55,006 nucleotides of DNA from Caulobacteraceae bacterium (GTDB taxonomy: Bacteria > Pseudomonadota > Alphaproteobacteria > Caulobacterales > Caulobacteraceae): the NCBI GenBank assembly GCA_947475845.1, contig CANJMO010000009.1, forward strand, positions 1 to 55,006. The letters are read 5' to 3'. Shown here piece by piece: positions 1 to 9,016 of the stretch (positions are counted from its first letter, which is position 1; every line of letters begins with the position of its first letter). The notes beneath the pieces are model-generated. The model saw nothing but the letters and a program-made list of their open reading frames with translations, had not been told where the DNA came from and did no database searches. The position numbers and the translations under genes were made by a program.

Positions 1-863
<863 letters not shown>

Positions 864-910
864 TCAGAAGGGGGCGCCTCGGGCGCCGGGCCGGTGAGGA
901 AGGCGCGTGC

Positions 911-1201
911 TTAGACGAGGACGCCCAGGACGTCGGATTCCTTCATGATCAGCAGGTCGTCGCCGTCGATCTTGATTTCCTGGCCCGACCACTTGCCGAA
1001 CAGGATGCGGTCGCCGGCGTTGAGCTCCATCTTGGTGCGCTCGCCGGTCTTCTCGTTGACGGCGCCGGGGCCGACCGAGATGACTTCGCCTTCCTGAGGC
1101 TTTTCCTTGGCGGTGTCGGGGATGATGATCCCGCCCTTGGTCTTGGTTTCTTCTTCGACGCGCTTGACGACGATGCGGTCGCCCAGGGGACGAAATGCCA
1201 T
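911..1201 (-). CDS. groES: Co-chaperonin GroES
   Basis: Lid of the GroEL folding chamber, 96 residues, which is the normal family length. The start [14 protein letters not shown] and the mobile loop around residues 20-30 ([13 protein letters not shown]) are typical, as is the C-terminal [12 protein letters not shown]. The Shine-Dalgarno-like CGGAG sits about 9 nt before the ATG. It is the first gene of the groESL operon. The leader carries a CIRCE-like inverted repeat just after a predicted promoter, which points to control by the repressor HrcA (inference from known groE operons). Confidence 0.98.
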   Translation of the reverse strand: MAFRPLGDRIVVKRVEEETKTKGGIIIPDTAKEKPQEGEVISVGPGAVNEKTGERTKMELNAGDRILFGKWSGQEIKIDGDDLLIMKESDVLGVLV

Positions 1202-1259
1202 TTGGAAATCTCCGTATAGACGGTAGGGAACGTTGATTGATGACCGAGGAAGGTGGCTT

Positions 1260-1286
1260 TTGGCAGCCGACCATCCCGAGTGCTAA
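1260..1286 (-). promoter_or_regulatory. CIRCE operator (HrcA site), one half degenerate
   Basis: On the groES strand the sequence reads TTAGCACTC, nine bases, then GGCTGCCAA. The first arm matches the CIRCE consensus exactly and the second arm matches GAGTGCTAA at 6 of 9 positions. It lies between the predicted -10 of the groES promoter and the start codon, where HrcA operators normally sit. The weak second arm could mean a lower HrcA affinity. Confidence 0.8.
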
Positions 1287-1296
1287 CGGGACCGGG

Positions 1297-1324
1297 AAGT
1301 AGGCGCGCGCCCCCTCGGAGTCAA
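1297..1324 (-). promoter_or_regulatory. Predicted groESL promoter
   Basis: Reading leftward, a TTGAC -35 element (1324-1320) is followed after 17 bases by CTACTT (1302-1297), about 10 bases before the CIRCE repeat. The elements fit an alphaproteobacterial housekeeping promoter. The CTTGAC core also resembles the heat-shock sigma-32 -35 element, so one or both factors could use it. Confidence 0.5.
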
Positions 1325-1379
1325 GGCGAGGCGTGTATTTACGGGCGCCGCCTTCTACCCCCTGTGCTATGGCCAAGCC

Positions 1380-1604
1380 ATGTCGCAAAGCCGTGAACCC
1401 GCCACGCTTGAAGCCCGCCGCTGCGCCTTTTGCGACGCGCCGTGGAGCGCGCGGATGACCGCCTGGTTCGGGCCGGACACAGGCTGCGCCTGCTGCGGCG
1501 GGAGCATCAGCGGGCACTGGCCGATCAAGCTGGAGCCAGCGCCTCTACCGACGCAGGACCTGATCTGCGACGCATGCGGCAAGACGCTATATTTGAAGCC
1601 ATGA
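1380..1604 (+). CDS. Small zinc-ribbon protein of unknown function
   Basis: A 74-residue protein with three paired-cysteine knuckles: CAFC near residue 16, CACC near 37 and CDAC near 64. The spacing is that of a zinc-binding ribbon. There are no membrane segments or signal peptide. Its stop overlaps the start of the acetyltransferase gene (ATGA), so the two are probably translated together. The upstream space is shared with the divergent groESL promoter. I do not recognise a named family. Confidence 0.65.
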   Translation: MSQSREPATLEARRCAFCDAPWSARMTAWFGPDTGCACCGGSISGHWPIKLEPAPLPTQDLICDACGKTLYLKP

Positions 1605-2197
1605 GCGCCGGGATGAAGCTGGACACAAACACTCTCGACGGCCGGTTCGTGCGGCTGGAGCCGCACAGCGCGCTGCTACGCGAACCGCTGCGCGAGGCGC
1701 TCAATTGCGATCCCGAGACCTGGTCGATCATGGGCTGCAGCGCCTATGGCGACCAGTTCGACCGATGGTGGGCGGACGCCGAGATCGAAGCGGCGGCGGG
1801 CTCGCGCATCCCCTACGCCGTGCGCCGGCTGTCGGACGGGGCGGTGATCGGCGCCACCAGCCTGATGAGTATCCGCTGGCCGCACCGGGGGCTGGAGATC
1901 GGCTGGACCTTCTACCGGCCGGACGCCCGCGGCGGTCCGATCAATCCGGAATGCAAGCGCCTGCTGATGGCCCACGCCTTCGACGGCGGGGCGATCCGGG
2001 TGGAGCTGATGGTCGACCTGCGCAACCGGCGCAGCCAGGCGGCGGTGGCCAAGCTGGGCGCCGTGCGCGAAGGGGTGATGCGCCATCACAAGGTCACCTG
2101 GACCGGCTATGTGCGCGATACGGTGGTGTTTTCGGTGACCGATACCGAGTGGCCGGCGGTGCGGGCGGGGCTCGACGAGCGGCTGAGCCGTTTCTAA
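1601..2197 (+). CDS. GNAT N-acetyltransferase, RimJ/RimL type
   Basis: Cytoplasmic acetyl-CoA-dependent acetyltransferase of 198 residues. It opens with LDGRFVRLEPHS, typical of the RimL-like group that acetylates protein N-termini or small amines. The C-terminal half has the conserved RVELMVDLRNRRSQAAVAKLG stretch (written here only as its core RNRRSQ, with A-A-V-A-K-L-G after it) that contacts acetyl-CoA, followed by REGVMRHH. I chose the ATG overlapping the stop of the zinc-ribbon gene; a second ATG lies 12 nt later. The substrate cannot be told from sequence. Confidence 0.85.
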   Translation: MSAGMKLDTNTLDGRFVRLEPHSALLREPLREALNCDPETWSIMGCSAYGDQFDRWWADAEIEAAAGSRIPYAVRRLSDGAVIGATSLMSIRWPHRGLEIGWTFYRPDARGGPINPECKRLLMAHAFDGGAIRVELMVDLRNRRSQAAVAKLGAVREGVMRHHKVTWTGYVRDTVVFSVTDTEWPAVRAGLDERLSRF

Positions 2198-2210
2198 CGC
2201 CGGGGAGAAC

Positions 2211-2678
2211 CTAAGTCTTGCCGCGCCGGGCCCGGAAAAACCCGCGCAGTATCTCGGCGCTTTCTTCCGCCAGCACCCCGCCCTCGACTTCGGGCTTCCA
2301 GTGGCAGGTCGGGTGGTCGAAGACTTTGGCGCCGTGGACGACAGCGCCGCCCTTGGGATCGTCGGCACCATAGACGACGCGGCCGATACGAGCATGGCTG
2401 ATGGCCCCGGCGCACATGGCGCAGGGCTCCAGGGTCACTACCAAAGTCAGGCCGGTCAGGCGGTAGTTGCCCCGCTTTTTCGCCGCTTCGCGCAGGGCCA
2501 GGATCTCGGCGTGGGCGCTGGGATCGTGCAGGCCGATGGGGCTGTTGCCCGCGGCTGCGATGACTTCGCCCGTCGACGGATCGATGACGACGGCGCCAAT
2601 CGGCGCCTCGCCGCGCGCGGCGGCGTCTTGCGCCATCTCAAGGGCGATGCGCATGGTGCGGAGATCATGGTCGAGCAT
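2211..2678 (-). CDS. tadA: tRNA(adenine-34) deaminase
   Basis: Converts adenosine to inosine at the wobble position of tRNA-Arg(ACG). The 155 residues contain the zinc deaminase signature: HAE at residues 56-58 with Glu58 as proton shuttle, and PCAMC at 85-89 giving the two zinc cysteines. The length fits TadA rather than free nucleoside deaminases. It is divergent from the pseudouridine synthase gene, and their coding 5' ends overlap by 12 bases, so each promoter would lie inside the other gene. Confidence 0.93.
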   Translation of the reverse strand: MLDHDLRTMRIALEMAQDAAARGEAPIGAVVIDPSTGEVIAAAGNSPIGLHDPSAHAEILALREAAKKRGNYRLTGLTLVVTLEPCAMCAGAISHARIGRVVYGADDPKGGAVVHGAKVFDHPTCHWKPEVEGGVLAEESAEILRGFFRARRGKT

Positions 2679-3830
2679 TCAAAAGACCCAAGCCCGCGGG
2701 ACGACGCGGGTCAAGACGACGCTTCATCGGGTGAGCGGGTGGCCAAGGCTCTCGCGAGAGCGGGCGTGGCCTCGCGGCGCGATGTCGAGCGCCTGATCGA
2801 GGCCGGGCGGGTGAAGCTGAACGGCGAGGTGCTGACCACGCCGGCGGTCAAGGTTCTGCCCGGCGACACCCTGACGGTGGACGGCAAGGCGGTCGGCGCC
2901 GCCGAGCCGACCCGGCTGTGGCGCTACCACAAGCCGACGGGGCTGGTGACCACGCACAAGGATCCGCACGAGCGGCCGACGGTGTTCCAGGCCCTGCCCA
3001 AGGCGATGCCGCGGGTGATCTCGATCGGGCGGCTGGATTTGAATTCCGAGGGGCTGCTGCTGCTGACCAACGACGGCGACTTGGCGCGGGCGCTGGAGCT
3101 GCCATCGTCCGGCTGGGTGCGCCGCTACCGGGCGCGGGCGCGCGGGCGCACCGACCAGGCCAAGCTCGACACCTTGAAGGACGGCATCACGGTGGAGGGC
3201 GTGCGCTACGGGCCGATCGAGGCGCGCATCGACAAGATGAAGGAGAACCCTGACGGGACCTCCGCCGCCAACGTCTGGATCACTGTGGCCCTGACCGAGG
3301 GCAAGAACCGAGAAGTGCGCCGGGTGCTGGAAGCCATCGGGCTGACCGTGAACCGGTTGATCCGGCTGTCGTACGGGCCGTTTCAGTTGGGCGTGCTCGG
3401 CCAGGGGCAGGTGGAAGAGGTCGGGCCGCGGGTGATCCGCGAGCAGCTGGCGCAGTTCATCGCCGCCGATAAAATGCCCAAGGGCGACCACACGCCGGCC
3501 CTGGCTCAGCCGAGCGTGCAGGCGCGGCGTACGCCGGGCCAAGGCTCCGGAGGGGCGCTGATCGAGCCCAAGGCCAAGGCCGTCTATAAGACCGGCTGGG
3601 CCAAGCCGAAGATCAAGGTTTCACCACACAAGCCGTCCAAGGGCGCAAAGCCGGGCGCCGCCAAGGCCGGGCCGAAGGCGCATTGGGAGAAGGGGCCGGC
3701 CAAGCCGGGTCCCGCGGTGATATCGCGCGACAAACCGGGGCAGGAACGCGGTCCTAGGCGGCCCGACGCGGCGCGAGCACGACCTGAACGAGCAGGACCG
3801 CTGAAATCAGGCAAAGGCCGCCGATCATGA
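2667..3830 (+). CDS. Large-subunit rRNA pseudouridine synthase (RluB/RsuA family)
   Basis: Isomerises a uridine in rRNA, probably 23S. An S4 RNA-binding domain occupies residues about 24-75 (ERVAKALARAGVASRRD and following). The catalytic domain carries GRLDLNSEGLLLL with the nucleophilic Asp. After residue about 275 comes a lysine-, proline- and glycine-rich tail of some 110 residues, common in alphaproteobacterial members. The ATG at 2667 is the first that includes the complete S4 domain; GTG at 2739 is possible but would shorten it. The 3' end overlaps the convergent membrane-protein gene by 77 bases. Confidence 0.88.
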   Translation: MVEHSKDPSPRDDAGQDDASSGERVAKALARAGVASRRDVERLIEAGRVKLNGEVLTTPAVKVLPGDTLTVDGKAVGAAEPTRLWRYHKPTGLVTTHKDPHERPTVFQALPKAMPRVISIGRLDLNSEGLLLLTNDGDLARALELPSSGWVRRYRARARGRTDQAKLDTLKDGITVEGVRYGPIEARIDKMKENPDGTSAANVWITVALTEGKNREVRRVLEAIGLTVNRLIRLSYGPFQLGVLGQGQVEEVGPRVIREQLAQFIAADKMPKGDHTPALAQPSVQARRTPGQGSGGALIEPKAKAVYKTGWAKPKIKVSPHKPSKGAKPGAAKAGPKAHWEKGPAKPGPAVISRDKPGQERGPRRPDAARARPERAGPLKSGKGRRS

Positions 3831-4407
3831 CCTGACCGCGCCAGCCCCACAGAGGCTCGAAGACGGCGGCGATGCAGGTGAAGGCCAGCAGGGTGCTGGC
3901 GTGAGGCTTGGCCGGCTCGCTCACGGCGTGGCCGGCGCGGCGGCGGATGAAGGCGACGATCAGCAGGGCGGCGGCCAACAGGCCGAATAGGGGCCCGATG
4001 TCGGAGCCCGAACCGAACGGGTGCAGCCCCGCGGCGATCAGCAGGACGGCGCTCTCGATCGGCGTCAGCCAGCGCAGTATGCCGTTGCGCGGCGCCGGCG
4101 CGTCTATACCGTCGGCCGGGGTCATGGCGCCGAGGCGCACCGCCGTCAGCCGCACGGACAGAAGGCCGGCAGCGACCACCAGAAACACCGCGCGCGGGGC
4201 GCCGGTGATGATGCCGGTCCATAGCAGGACCGCCGAGGCCAGGGCAGTCAGCCCGACTCCGACGCCGACCAGGGCGTTGCCGCTCAGCTTCACCTCACGC
4301 GCCCGGCGGGCCAGGGTTCGCAAGCGGAAGCCACGGGCGACCTCGACCGCCGCGGTGGCGGTTTCGGTCACGGTGGGGGCGTGGGTTTCGGGGGCGATGT
4401 CGCTCAT
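3754..4407 (-). CDS. Multi-pass membrane protein of unknown function
   Basis: A 217-residue protein with a soluble, threonine- and alanine-rich N-terminal 45 residues followed by about six hydrophobic segments, for example near 47-66, 70-90, 115-128, 138-152, 170-185 and 190-210. There is no recognised motif. Its last 77 bases overlap the end of the pseudouridine synthase gene on the other strand. It is divergent from rsmD. Its role is not predictable from sequence. Confidence 0.7.
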   Translation of the reverse strand: MSDIAPETHAPTVTETATAAVEVARGFRLRTLARRAREVKLSGNALVGVGVGLTALASAVLLWTGIITGAPRAVFLVVAAGLLSVRLTAVRLGAMTPADGIDAPAPRNGILRWLTPIESAVLLIAAGLHPFGSGSDIGPLFGLLAAALLIVAFIRRRAGHAVSEPAKPHASTLLAFTCIAAVFEPLWGWRGQVMIGGLCLISAVLLVQVVLAPRRAA

Positions 4408-4417
4408 GCGGGTATAA

Positions 4418-4446
4418 CGCGCTCAACTGCGCTTTGGCGCTAGACG
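4418..4446 (+). repeat. Dispersed palindromic repeat, divergent copy
   Basis: GCGCTCAA, a variable centre and GCGCTA followed by ACG resemble the four better copies at 29.78, 38.36, 49.79 and 52.17 kb. This copy lies between two divergent genes and is the weakest match. Confidence 0.4.
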
Positions 4447-4466
4447 ATCCTCGCTTATGGAAACGC

Positions 4467-5036
4467 ATGCGTATCGTAGCGGGACAATACCGGGGCAAGG
4501 CCCTGATCGCGCCGGAGGGATCGGCCACGCGGCCGACCTCGGACCGGGCCCGCGAGTCGATCTTCAACATTCTGGAGCACGCGCCGTGGTCGCAGACCCT
4601 ACACGGCGCGAGGGTGATCGACCTGTTCGCCGGATCGGGCGCGCTTGGCCTGGAGGCCGTGTCGCGCGGGGCGGCGTTCGCCCTGTTCGTGGAGACGGAC
4701 GAGGCGGCACGCGGGGCTATCAGGGACAATATCGAGGCGCTCGGCCTGTTCGGCCAAACCCGCATCCAGCGCCGAGACGCCATCGACCTGGGACCGATGC
4801 CGGCCAGTGCGGCGCCACCCTATGACCTCGCCTTCCTCGATCCGCCCTATGCTAGGGGTCTGGGGGAAAAGGCCTTGGCGCAGATTCTGGCTCACGGTTG
4901 GCTGAAGGCGGGGGCGGCGGTGGTGTTCGAGCGCGGGGCGGACGAGCCGGTGGTCGATTTCGACGGCTTCGACCTGGTCGACGAGCGGACCTACGGCGCT
5001 GCCAGGATACTGTTCCTCAAGGCGGTGGAGGCCTAG
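4467..5036 (+). CDS. rsmD: 16S rRNA (guanine-966-N2)-methyltransferase
   Basis: Methylates G966 of 16S rRNA with S-adenosylmethionine. The start MRIVAGQYRGK is characteristic of RsmD, so I prefer this ATG over one 33 nt upstream. The SAM-binding motif DLFAGSGALGLEA begins at residue 52 and the catalytic DPPY is at 125-128. The length of 189 residues is normal. The next gene starts two bases after its stop. Confidence 0.94.
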   Translation: MRIVAGQYRGKALIAPEGSATRPTSDRARESIFNILEHAPWSQTLHGARVIDLFAGSGALGLEAVSRGAAFALFVETDEAARGAIRDNIEALGLFGQTRIQRRDAIDLGPMPASAAPPYDLAFLDPPYARGLGEKALAQILAHGWLKAGAAVVFERGADEPVVDFDGFDLVDERTYGAARILFLKAVEA

Positions 5037-5038
5037 GC

Positions 5039-5224
5039 GTGGCCGAGGTCCCCAGACCCCCGGAGCGGCCCGACCCGCTGTCGTGCTGCGGGCGCGGCTG
5101 CAGCCCCTGTATCTTTGACTATTACGACGACGCCTTGGAACGCTGGGAGGCGAGGGTGCGCGAGCGCGGGCTGGACCCCAAGCAGGTCCTAGCCGACTTC
5201 GAAAAAACGTCGCCTAGCGGCTGA
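5039..5224 (+). CDS. Oxidoreductase-like domain small protein
   Basis: A 61-residue protein from a GTG two bases after the rsmD stop. It contains the cysteine pattern CCGRGCSPCIFDYY and then LERWEARVRERG, which is the whole oxidoreductase-like (OXLD1-type) domain. This domain is found in small bacterial proteins and in a mitochondrial protein. The cysteines may bind metal or act in redox chemistry; no reaction is established. It is probably co-translated with rsmD. Its 3' end overlaps the convergent gene by 11 bases. Confidence 0.75.
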   Translation: MAEVPRPPERPDPLSCCGRGCSPCIFDYYDDALERWEARVRERGLDPKQVLADFEKTSPSG

Positions 5225-5894
5225 TCCGCGGTCCCGGCAGCTTGGGCGGCGGCTCGGGGGTGGCGACGACGCCGGCGGCCTTGAAGATCGGGTCGACCTT
5301 GCCGCTCTGATCGGCGGCGAACAGGTCCTTGCTGCGGGCCAGCAGCGACGATGACAGGCGGATGCGGGCGTTGACCGCCGGGCGGAAGATGTCGTTGCAG
5401 ACGTTCTGCTGCGGGGCGTCGGAGATCGGCGCATCGCCCTCGGCCACGTCGGGCAGGGCGATGATCTCGGGCTGGGTGCAGCTGGACAGGCCGGTCATCG
5501 AGACGAAGCAGATCTGTCGTTGCATGAAGGCGCGGTAGGTCCAGCGGCAGGTCTGTTGCGGCGGCGGGCCTTCGGGGGCTTCGGTCTCGGGCGGCGCTGA
5601 ACTGGCGGCGGGCGCCGGTTCGGGCTCGGCGGGCGTGATCGGCTGGGTCAGGCGCAGGGTGGCCGAGATGAAAAGAAGCCGGCGGACCAGGGCGTGCTCC
5701 TCGCGCTTGGCCTTGGTCAGGGCCAGGGGCAGATCGACGGCCTCGACGGTCTGAGTGTTGTCGATGCGGCTGACGACGGTGAAGTCCTCGGCCGGAGGCC
5801 GCGGCGCAGCGGTCGGCGGTGGGGGCTGGGAGACGGCGGCCGACCCGGCCAGGGCCAACAGGGTCGCGGCGGTGAGGGCGACCCTGATTTTCAT
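5214..5894 (-). CDS. Secreted proline-rich protein of unknown function
   Basis: A 226-residue protein with a clear signal peptide ([20 protein letters not shown]) followed by a proline/alanine-rich stretch. A second proline-rich linker lies near residues 110-135. Four cysteines in the C-terminal half (QQTCRW, QICFVS, SSCTQ, NVCND) may form disulfides in the periplasm. The start overlaps the mutL stop by one base (TGATG), so it is translationally coupled to mutL. I do not recognise the family. Confidence 0.7.
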   Translation of the reverse strand: MKIRVALTAATLLALAGSAAVSQPPPPTAAPRPPAEDFTVVSRIDNTQTVEAVDLPLALTKAKREEHALVRRLLFISATLRLTQPITPAEPEPAPAASSAPPETEAPEGPPPQQTCRWTYRAFMQRQICFVSMTGLSSCTQPEIIALPDVAEGDAPISDAPQQNVCNDIFRPAVNARIRLSSSLLARSKDLFAADQSGKVDPIFKAAGVVATPEPPPKLPGPRISR

Positions 5895-7756
5895 CAGCGG
5901 CGTCCGAACAGGCGTTCGATGTCGGCCAGCTTTAGCTCGACGTAGGTTGGGCGGCCGTGGTTGCACTGGCCCGAGTGGGGCGTGACTTCCATCTGGCGCA
6001 GCAGGGCGTTCATCTCGGCCGGGGCCAGGCGGCGGCCGGCGCGGACCGAGCCGCGGCAGGCGAGCGTGCCGCAGACCTCGCCGAGGCGCTCCTTGAGGCT
6101 CTGGGTGTTGTCGTTTTCCGAAAGGTCGTCGGCGATGTCCTTGACCAGGCCCTGGACGCCGATCTCGCCGAGCATGGCCGGGGTTTCGCGCACCAGCACG
6201 GCGCCGGGGCCGAAGCCTTCGAGGACGAGGCCAAGCTCGGCCAGCTCGTCGGCGCGGGCGATGAGGCGCTCAGCCTCGGCGGGATCCAGCGTGACCACCT
6301 CGGGCAGCAGCAGGGCCTGGCGGGCGACGCCGCCGGCGTCCAGTTCGGTCTTCATCCGCTCGTAGACCAGGCGTTCGTGGGCGGCGTGCTGATCTACGAT
6401 AATGAGACCGTCGCGGGTCTGGGCCAGGATGTAGGTCTCGTGCAGCTGGGCCCGCGCGGCGCCCAGCGGCTGGTCGAGCAGATCGATGACCTCGGCGGTC
6501 TGCGGCTGATAGTCCGACGCCGGCTCTTCCAGGCCCGGATCGACGCGAGCGGACATGGCGCCCAGACCGGGTAGGGACGGGGGCGGGCCGCGCGGCGGGG
6601 CTGGAGCCCAGCCGCCGGCCTGCCAGGCGGAATAGCCGGGGGCGTTGCTGGACGGGCGGTAGGGGATGTGCGGGAAGCCGGCGGAGCCTTCAGGGCGGAA
6701 GCTGCCCAAGGCGGCGGCCACGGTGGTGGAGGCCTGGTGTCCGGCGCCGGCCAGGCCATGGCGCAGGGCCCCGATCATCAGTCCCCGGACCAGCCCCGGA
6801 TCGCGGAAGCGCACCTCGGCCTTGGCCGGGTGGACGTTGACGTCGACCTCATGCGGATCGAGTTCTAGATAGAGCACCGCCAGGGGATGGCGGTCGCGGG
6901 CCAGGAAATCGGCGTAGGCGGCGCGAAGGGCGCCTTGCAGCAGGCGGTCGCGGACCGGGCGTCCGTTGACGAACAGATATTGGTGGGCGGCGTTGCCGCG
7001 CGAGAAGGTCGGCAGGCCGGCGTAGCCCGACAGCCGCACGCCCTCGCGGTTCTGGTCGATCAGGATGGCGTTGTCCTGGAATTCGCGGCCGAGGATTGCA
7101 GCTAGCCTTTGAAGTCTTCCTTCCGGGCCGGGTTGCTCGGCGGCCAGGCGCAGGACCCGGCGCCCGTCGATGTCGAGGGAGAAGGCGACCGCCTCGTGGG
7201 CCATGGCCTGGCGCTTGACCTCTTCGGTGATGGCCATGCTTTCCGAGCGCTCGGACTTCATGAACTTCAGTCGCGCGGGCGTGGCGTAGAACAGGTCGCG
7301 CACCTCGACCCGGGCGCCGTGCGGCCCGGCGAAGGGGGCCGGGTGGGCGGAGCCGGCCAGGCCGCCCTCCACCAGCAGCGAAAAGGCGTCGCCGCCTGAT
7401 TTCGGGCGCGAGGTCAGGGTCAGGCGGGCGACCGAGCCGATCGAGGGCAGGGCCTCGCCGCGGAAGCCGAGGGTGGAGATGTGCAGCAGGTCCCATTCGC
7501 CGTCGGCGTCGGGATAGAGCTTGGAGGTTGCGTGGCGCTCGACGGCGAGGCTGAGCTCCTCGCGGGTCAGGCCCTGGCCGTCGTCGGCGACGAGGATGCG
7601 CGATAGGCCGCCCTGGTCGATCTGGATTTCGAGACGGGTCGCGCCCGCGTCCAGGGCGTTCTCGACCAGTTCCTTGACCGCGCTGGCAGGCCGCTCCACC
7701 ACCTCGCCGGCGGCGATGCGGTTGATGGTCTCGGGCGGTAGGCGGCGGATCGGCAT
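5894..7756 (-). CDS. mutL: DNA mismatch repair protein MutL
   Basis: Mismatch-repair ATPase that links MutS to strand removal. The N-terminal GHKL ATPase shows [25 protein letters not shown]-type motifs (split here: IAAGEVV near residue 13, [10 protein letters not shown] near 30) and GFRGEAL. The C-terminal domain has [12 protein letters not shown], which matches the metal-binding endonuclease motif DQHA-X2-E-X4-E, consistent with nicking MutL of bacteria lacking MutH. I chose [13 protein letters not shown] as the start over an upstream ATG. At 620 residues it is full length. Confidence 0.95.
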   Translation of the reverse strand: MPIRRLPPETINRIAAGEVVERPASAVKELVENALDAGATRLEIQIDQGGLSRILVADDGQGLTREELSLAVERHATSKLYPDADGEWDLLHISTLGFRGEALPSIGSVARLTLTSRPKSGGDAFSLLVEGGLAGSAHPAPFAGPHGARVEVRDLFYATPARLKFMKSERSESMAITEEVKRQAMAHEAVAFSLDIDGRRVLRLAAEQPGPEGRLQRLAAILGREFQDNAILIDQNREGVRLSGYAGLPTFSRGNAAHQYLFVNGRPVRDRLLQGALRAAYADFLARDRHPLAVLYLELDPHEVDVNVHPAKAEVRFRDPGLVRGLMIGALRHGLAGAGHQASTTVAAALGSFRPEGSAGFPHIPYRPSSNAPGYSAWQAGGWAPAPPRGPPPSLPGLGAMSARVDPGLEEPASDYQPQTAEVIDLLDQPLGAARAQLHETYILAQTRDGLIIVDQHAAHERLVYERMKTELDAGGVARQALLLPEVVTLDPAEAERLIARADELAELGLVLEGFGPGAVLVRETPAMLGEIGVQGLVKDIADDLSENDNTQSLKERLGEVCGTLACRGSVRAGRRLAPAEMNALLRQMEVTPHSGQCNHGRPTYVELKLADIERLFGRR

Positions 7757-7800
7757 GGCGCTCTTGGGCGAGTCGTGAGAACCCAAGAGTAGCCGGTTTT

Positions 7801-8397
7801 TTACAGGCCCGGCAGTTTGATGGCGCCGCCGCTCTGATCGCGTTGGATGGTGACGGGCTTGTCGCCGGTCAGGCTCTTGAGGCGGGCGGCTTCGGCGGCT
7901 GGATCGATGGCGGCGACCTGGTTGGCGCCGGTGGCGGCGGCGGTGTTGGCGGCGGCCGGGACGGGCTTGTCCTTGCGCCAGAACATCACGCGGTCGGCGA
8001 AGCTCGGATCCTTGTGCGCCAGGTCGCCGAACTCGTCGTCGACGACGTAGCGGACCAGCGGGTCGGCCTTGTCGCCGCCGGCTTTGGACGCCAGCAGCTT
8101 CTCGCCGTCGGAACGCTGCTGCGAGGCGCGCTCGCCGAGCACGGCGGTGCGCGCGGCGCTTTCCGGCTGCAGTTCCTGCGGGCGCGGCTCGCCGGGGGCC
8201 GGCGGGCGCAGGGAGTAGTCGGGCGGAATGGTCAGCGGCGCCTTGGTGACGACGCGGAATTCATCGGGGGTGACCTTGGTCATGCCCAGGGCTTGGGCGG
8301 CGCTGCCGCAGCCGGACATGCCGAAACCGATGGCGCCCATGCAGGTGGTCAGAGCGAGGGCGTTCACAAAGCGGTTCAGACGCATCTTCATCCTCAT
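7801..8397 (-). CDS. BamF/DUF3035 family lipoprotein
   Basis: A 198-residue lipoprotein with a hydrophobic N-terminus ending in the lipobox-like MSGC (Cys near residue 30). The mature protein carries [24 protein letters not shown], the hallmark of the DUF3035 family (only the cores DEFRVV and LTIPPDY need be searched). A Caulobacter member is described as the Bam outer-membrane assembly subunit BamF; that role here is by family. It follows lspA, which matures lipoproteins, in the ileS-lspA-bamF-mutL run. Confidence 0.82.
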   Translation of the reverse strand: MRMKMRLNRFVNALALTTCMGAIGFGMSGCGSAAQALGMTKVTPDEFRVVTKAPLTIPPDYSLRPPAPGEPRPQELQPESAARTAVLGERASQQRSDGEKLLASKAGGDKADPLVRYVVDDEFGDLAHKDPSFADRVMFWRKDKPVPAAANTAAATGANQVAAIDPAAEAARLKSLTGDKPVTIQRDQSGGAIKLPGL

Positions 8398-8479
8398 GAG
8401 CGGAAACCCGGATAGCTCCCGGCCGCCTTTGGTTGGTGTGCAGATACCCTAGTTGGAGGGCGGGCGCCAATCCATAGGA

Positions 8480-9016
8480 TCAGTTGTCACGGTCCGGTGT
8501 GTCAGCACTAGGGCCTTGCGGGGCGAAGCTGTCGATCAGCAGCAGGACCACGCCGATGCTGATGGCGCTGTCGGCGATGTTGAACACCCAGGGGAAATAG
8601 AGGCCGGAGAAGTCGAGGAAATCGACCACCTCGCCGATCCGCGCGCGGTCGATCAGGTTGTTGCCGAGAGCGCCGCCGATGATCAGGCCGAGCGCCGTAG
8701 CGAAAAGGCGCCGGTCGGCCTTGCGTACCCAGATGATCAGGGCGACCACCACGGCCAGGGCCGCGCCAACCAACAGCCAGCGGCCGACCGGGCCGTCGGC
8801 GCGCAGCAGGCCGAACGACACGCCCTGGTTCATGACCATGGTCAGGCGGAAGAACGACAGCACGGGGATCTGGCCTTTGCTGGGCAGGTCCAGGACGTTG
8901 AGCACCCACAGCTTGGACAGCTGGTCGATCACCAGGACGGCGGCGGCCAGGGCGTAGGCGTAGAGGCCCAGCCGGGTGATGCCGCGCGGGGGGCGAGCGG
9001 CGGGAGCTTCGGTCAT
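8480..9016 (-). CDS. lspA: Lipoprotein signal peptidase II
   Basis: Inner-membrane aspartic protease that removes prolipoprotein signal peptides. It is 178 residues long with four membrane segments. The catalytic pair is Asp123 in GNNLIDRARIG and Asp149 in FNIADSAIS. Its ATG overlaps the ileS stop by four bases, the classical ileS-lspA arrangement. Confidence 0.96.
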   Translation of the reverse strand: MTEAPAARPPRGITRLGLYAYALAAAVLVIDQLSKLWVLNVLDLPSKGQIPVLSFFRLTMVMNQGVSFGLLRADGPVGRWLLVGAALAVVVALIIWVRKADRRLFATALGLIIGGALGNNLIDRARIGEVVDFLDFSGLYFPWVFNIADSAISIGVVLLLIDSFAPQGPSADTPDRDN

